From: Candidatus Atribacteria bacterium
GTDB taxonomy: Bacteria; Atribacterota; Phoenicimicrobiia; Phoenicimicrobiales; Phoenicimicrobiaceae
Direction: 5' to 3'
DNA length: 7,515 nucleotides
Assembly (NCBI GenBank): GCA_003513845.1
Contig: DOTB01000024.1
Coordinates: 1-7,515, forward strand
Under the pieces are notes generated by a model. That model searched no databases. It saw nothing but the letters and a program-made list of their open reading frames with translations, and was not told where the DNA came from. Each line of letters opens with the position of its first letter. The first letter of the stretch is position 1. A program made the translations under genes and the position numbers. Shown piece by piece: positions 5,430-7,515 of this stretch.

Positions 5430-7085
5430 TTAATAACGAGTTATAGTGATTATATTGCTTAATCTTGAACCACATTTTGCTGAAACATTAGCATTGTTGT
5501 TATTCGCGGGTAAAGTTAGTATGGTTTGTGCTATCCCACTTGCATTTGTCGGACAGTATACAGGATTCAAGCTTCCTTGGTCTGTAAAGAAAATCACTAT
5601 GACACCATTAATAGGTTTCCCATCAGTTTCTGTTACTACTGCAGTTATCGTTGTAGTGCCACCTGTTGTTGGTACAGATTGTGGGTTTGCATAGATAGTT
5701 ACAATTACATCTATACAGGTAATTTCAACATATCCACTTTTTGAACCAATAAAAGCAGTAACCTTTGCTTTCTCACCTGCTTGCATATTATTATCCAAAA
5801 TTAGGGAAACAGTGGCAATTCCATTATTTGTATTAGCAGAACTGGCAGAAAGGGTACCACTATTAGTAATAAAGTAAACGGCTGTTCCATCTGCAACTGT
5901 ATCACCATCCGTATTTGTTACTGTCGCCGTTATCTCTGATCTACCACCTGGTACATTTGATTGAGGATTAGCATTGACTATAATGGTAGCAATCCCCGGA
6001 ATTTCTTCAGGGTTAACTGTAATAACTACAGTTGCATAAGCCACCTTTCCATTTGAATCAGTAACTGAAAGAATAACAATATATGTACCAGGATCTTCAT
6101 AAGTATGTGTAGTTGCAATACCGGTTCCAGATAAGCCATCACCAAAGTCCCAACTGTAGCTGGCGATTGAACATCCGCAATCAGATTCACTGCTAACAGA
6201 AGAACCAGAACCATCAAAAGCAACTGTAAATGGAGCGTTGCCAGTTGTGGATGGAGATACTTGGATACTTGCAATTGGAGCACCAACAGCTGAATCTCCT
6301 ACGCTTATAACAACTGTTGCATAACCTTTATTTCCCCAGTAATCAGTAACAGTCAATTTCACAATATATACCCCAGAAACGTAGGTATGCGCAGCAGGCA
6401 TGACACCAGAGCCAGTTGTGCCATCTCCAAAATCCCAGCTATAACTGGCAATTCCTCTATCATCAGTAGAACCAGTAGCATCAAATTGAACTGTAAAGGG
6501 TGCATTACCAGCAGTACCTGGAGTAACATTTATTACAGCACTTGGGGGCTCAAAATCAATACCTGGCTGAACAGCTGGCAAATCGAAGGTTACTGATTTA
6601 GTAATATCATGACCGGCCCCATCGGTACCGATTAGACTAATAGTACAGGTAATTTCAGTAATCATCGGATTCTTTTTTACATGATCTAAAACTTCCTGAT
6701 AATACAAAGGCAAATTTTCAATTTCAGTAATAGGACCTGCTGAACCAGGGTTATTGGAAGGTGCCACATAGAAGGCCATGCCGACTGTCTTAGATAAATC
6801 AGAGATTAGAACACCATTATTATAATATTTATAACTGAATTTTTCCCCGATAAATTCGACCTGGTTAATAGAATAAATCTCTAAATCAATAGTTCCTTCC
6901 CCTTCAGTAAAATCGATTTCAGTGAAGTTCACTCTTATTGCTGCTTTGGGGTCGAAGACATTTAAAATTCCTTCACTAAACCAACCACAGCCAGTTAGAG
7001 TAAGACCAAATAATATTAAAACTGATAAAAACAGAACTATGTTCTTTTTTTCTTTCTTTTTTTCTTTAAATATATTTTGTAGCAA
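5430..7085 (-). CDS. Lipoprotein with two PKD domains and two Ig-like (Big_1-type) domains
   Basis: A 551-residue exported protein. A lysine-rich N-terminus (8-14) and hydrophobic stretch (15-29) lead to a lipobox LTGC with C33 as the lipidated cysteine. Residues 34-178 form an N-terminal domain I do not recognise. Two PKD domains follow (about 180-262 and 269-357), each with SWDFGDG (226-232, 321-327) and GNAPFTV, alike enough to suggest duplication. Two invasin/Big_1-like Ig domains (about 364-460, 461-550) end the protein. Such domains mediate adhesion or protein contacts; no enzyme motif is seen. The second PKD domain has an insertion with DCGC (302-305), and C511 and C538 could form a disulphide. 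The TTG start is supported by GGGAGGGG upstream and by the absence of any Met before residue 103. It follows a secretin gene and ends at a strong terminator, so an envelope or pilus-associated role is inferred. Confidence 0.88.
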   Translation of the reverse strand: MLQNIFKEKKKEKKNIVLFLSVLILFGLTLTGCGWFSEGILNVFDPKAAIRVNFTEIDFTEGEGTIDLEIYSINQVEFIGEKFSYKYYNNGVLISDLSKTVGMAFYVAPSNNPGSAGPITEIENLPLYYQEVLDHVKKNPMITEITCTISLIGTDGAGHDITKSVTFDLPAVQPGIDFEPPSAVINVTPGTAGNAPFTVQFDATGSTDDRGIASYSWDFGDGTTGSGVMPAAHTYVSGVYIVKLTVTDYWGNKGYATVVISVGDSAVGAPIASIQVSPSTTGNAPFTVAFDGSGSSVSSESDCGCSIASYSWDFGDGLSGTGIATTHTYEDPGTYIVILSVTDSNGKVAYATVVITVNPEEIPGIATIIVNANPQSNVPGGRSEITATVTNTDGDTVADGTAVYFITNSGTLSASSANTNNGIATVSLILDNNMQAGEKAKVTAFIGSKSGYVEITCIDVIVTIYANPQSVPTTGGTTTITAVVTETDGKPINGVIVIFFTDQGSLNPVYCPTNASGIAQTILTLPANNNNANVSAKCGSRLSNIITITRY

Positions 7086-7106
7086 TCCCTTCCCCTCCCC
7101 TTTTTT

Positions 7107-7127
7107 AATTTAATCTACGATTAAATT
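7107..7127. repeat. Perfect 9-bp palindrome upstream of the lipoprotein gene
   Basis: AATTTAATC (7107-7115) and GATTAAATT (7119-7127) are exact inverted repeats around TAC. It stands just before the purine-rich ribosome binding site of the lipoprotein gene. It could be an operator or a weak leader hairpin. No T-tract is placed to make it a terminator. Confidence 0.45.
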
Positions 7128-7128
7128 G

Positions 7129-7145
7129 GTATAACGTATATCGTA
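7129..7145 (-). repeat. Dispersed AT-rich repeat, inverted partial copy
   Basis: Seventeen bases identical, in inverse orientation, to 3188-3204 at the left end of the repeat at 3193-3219. Together with the copy at 7271-7297 it brackets about 125 bp of the spacer. Confidence 0.5.
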
Positions 7146-7270
7146 TGCCGTATATAGTTTAAGACAACATCCAAATTTGATCTTTTTGCAGTCCTTGTCC
7201 CTAATGTTAAATTAAACAACAATTCTATTTATTTAGCTTACCGCAATCTATACCACCAGTATTAAAACGG

Positions 7271-7297
7271 TATACGTTATACGTAATACGATATACT
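7271..7297 (+). repeat. 27-bp AT-rich dispersed repeat, copy 2
   Basis: Identical over 27 bases to 3193-3219 and in the same orientation. It begins 12 bp after the secretin stop codon. Confidence 0.65.
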
Positions 7298-7308
7298 TTT
7301 TAATATTG

Positions 7309-7515
7309 TTAATATTCGATTTTGTGAGCTGTAATCAGAATTATTATTTCGGTTCTATTCTTGGTCCGATTGGTAAATTTAAATAGCTCACCAATAACTG
7401 GTATCTCGCTTAAAATCGGTAATCGTCTAATTGTTTCAATTTCCTCAGAGGTAATCAAACCACCAATGACATTAGTTACGCCCAGAGGTGAGCGAATGAT
7501 AGCTTTTTCCTGACG
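7309..7515 (-). CDS. Secretin C-terminus (type IV pilus PilQ / type II secretion GspD family), partial
   Basis: The last 68 codons of a gene that starts beyond the right edge. The translation contains VIGGLITSEEIETIRRLPIL (16-35), then SEIPVIGELFKF (36-47), then TEIIILITAHKIEY at the end, with stop TAA at 7309-7311. This is the conserved end of the secretin beta-barrel domain: a GGLI block, a PIL-IP-IG-LF block and a TE-hydrophobic strand. Secretins form outer-membrane channels for type IV pili, type II/III secretion and filamentous phage. A PilQ-like role is the most common one, but the distinguishing N-terminal domains lie outside the window. The next gene downstream on the same strand is a lipoprotein, which fits an envelope locus. 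Confidence 0.88.
   Translation of the reverse strand, partial: RQEKAIIRSPLGVTNVIGGLITSEEIETIRRLPILSEIPVIGELFKFTNRTKNRTEIIILITAHKIEY

Larger units (their letters stand above)
7086..7308. other. Spacer between secretin and lipoprotein genes
   Basis: It holds a 21-base all-purine run on the minus strand (7086-7106) that includes the lipoprotein ribosome binding site, a 9-bp palindrome (7107-7127), an inverted partial copy of the dispersed AT-rich repeat (7129-7145) and a full copy (7271-7297). The only promoter-like match is weak: TTGTCT (7162-7167) and TACGAT (7140-7145), spaced 16 bp, with the -10 inside the repeat. No terminator for the secretin gene is evident, so read-through into the lipoprotein gene is possible. 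Confidence 0.5.

Noticed and set aside
5446..6596. Several open frames on both strands overlapping the lipoprotein gene
   Set aside because: Low-complexity translations in other frames of a gene with clear domains and signal peptide.
7086..7106. G-quadruplex in the purine run upstream of the lipoprotein gene
   Set aside because: There are only two runs of four G and one of three, so four tracts are missing; it is explained as a strong ribosome binding site.

Overview
The window is AT-rich bacterial chromosome in which every gene lies on the minus strand, so transcription runs from high to low coordinates. It carries the tail of a secretin, a lipobox-bearing lipoprotein with PKD and Ig-like domains, a MazE/MazF toxin-antitoxin pair, a RimO methylthiotransferase and a bacterial eRF1-like (baeRF) protein. 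A secretin next to a lipoprotein implies a cell with an outer membrane. The AT-rich composition, strong purine-rich ribosome binding sites, TTG starts and low-GC style TTGACT/TATAAT promoters fit a low-GC diderm outside the Proteobacteria. Atribacterota or Halanaerobiales-like lineages are possible, but the taxon cannot be fixed from this sequence.

Layout from the upstream side (right end) to the left. (1) 7309-7515 is the C-terminal end of a secretin whose start lies outside the window. It is followed by a repeat-bearing spacer and a 551-residue lipoprotein gene (5430-7085) that ends at a strong intrinsic terminator (about 5315-5379). (2) 3745-5414 looks like an accessory segment. It holds a mazE-mazF operon with a near-consensus promoter, a 27-codon remnant of an IS30-like transposase, and an uncharacterised zinc-ribbon/HEAT-repeat protein. 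Copies of one short repeat (core AGAACCGTCCC) lie at both edges, and a perfect 63-nt hairpin built from the same repeat sits inside. (3) 3297-3656 is a small DUF1232/YkvA-type membrane protein with its own promoter. (4) 2655-3296 is a 642-bp non-coding spacer filled with different short palindromic repeats. (5) 135-2654 is a two-gene operon, baeRF then rimO, with a 24-bp gap. Both products concern the ribosome. The last 134 bp hold only a possible promoter for the next gene to the left.

How the genes relate: secretin and lipoprotein are plausibly part of one envelope or pilus locus; baeRF and rimO form a translation-related operon; MazEF is a self-contained autoregulated module. I see no clear evidence of a new multi-gene system. 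The parts most worth a second look are the repeat families (including a hairpin pair with compensatory base changes and a repeat whose ends are kept while its core is swapped), the zinc-ribbon/HEAT protein, and the baeRF-rimO pairing.
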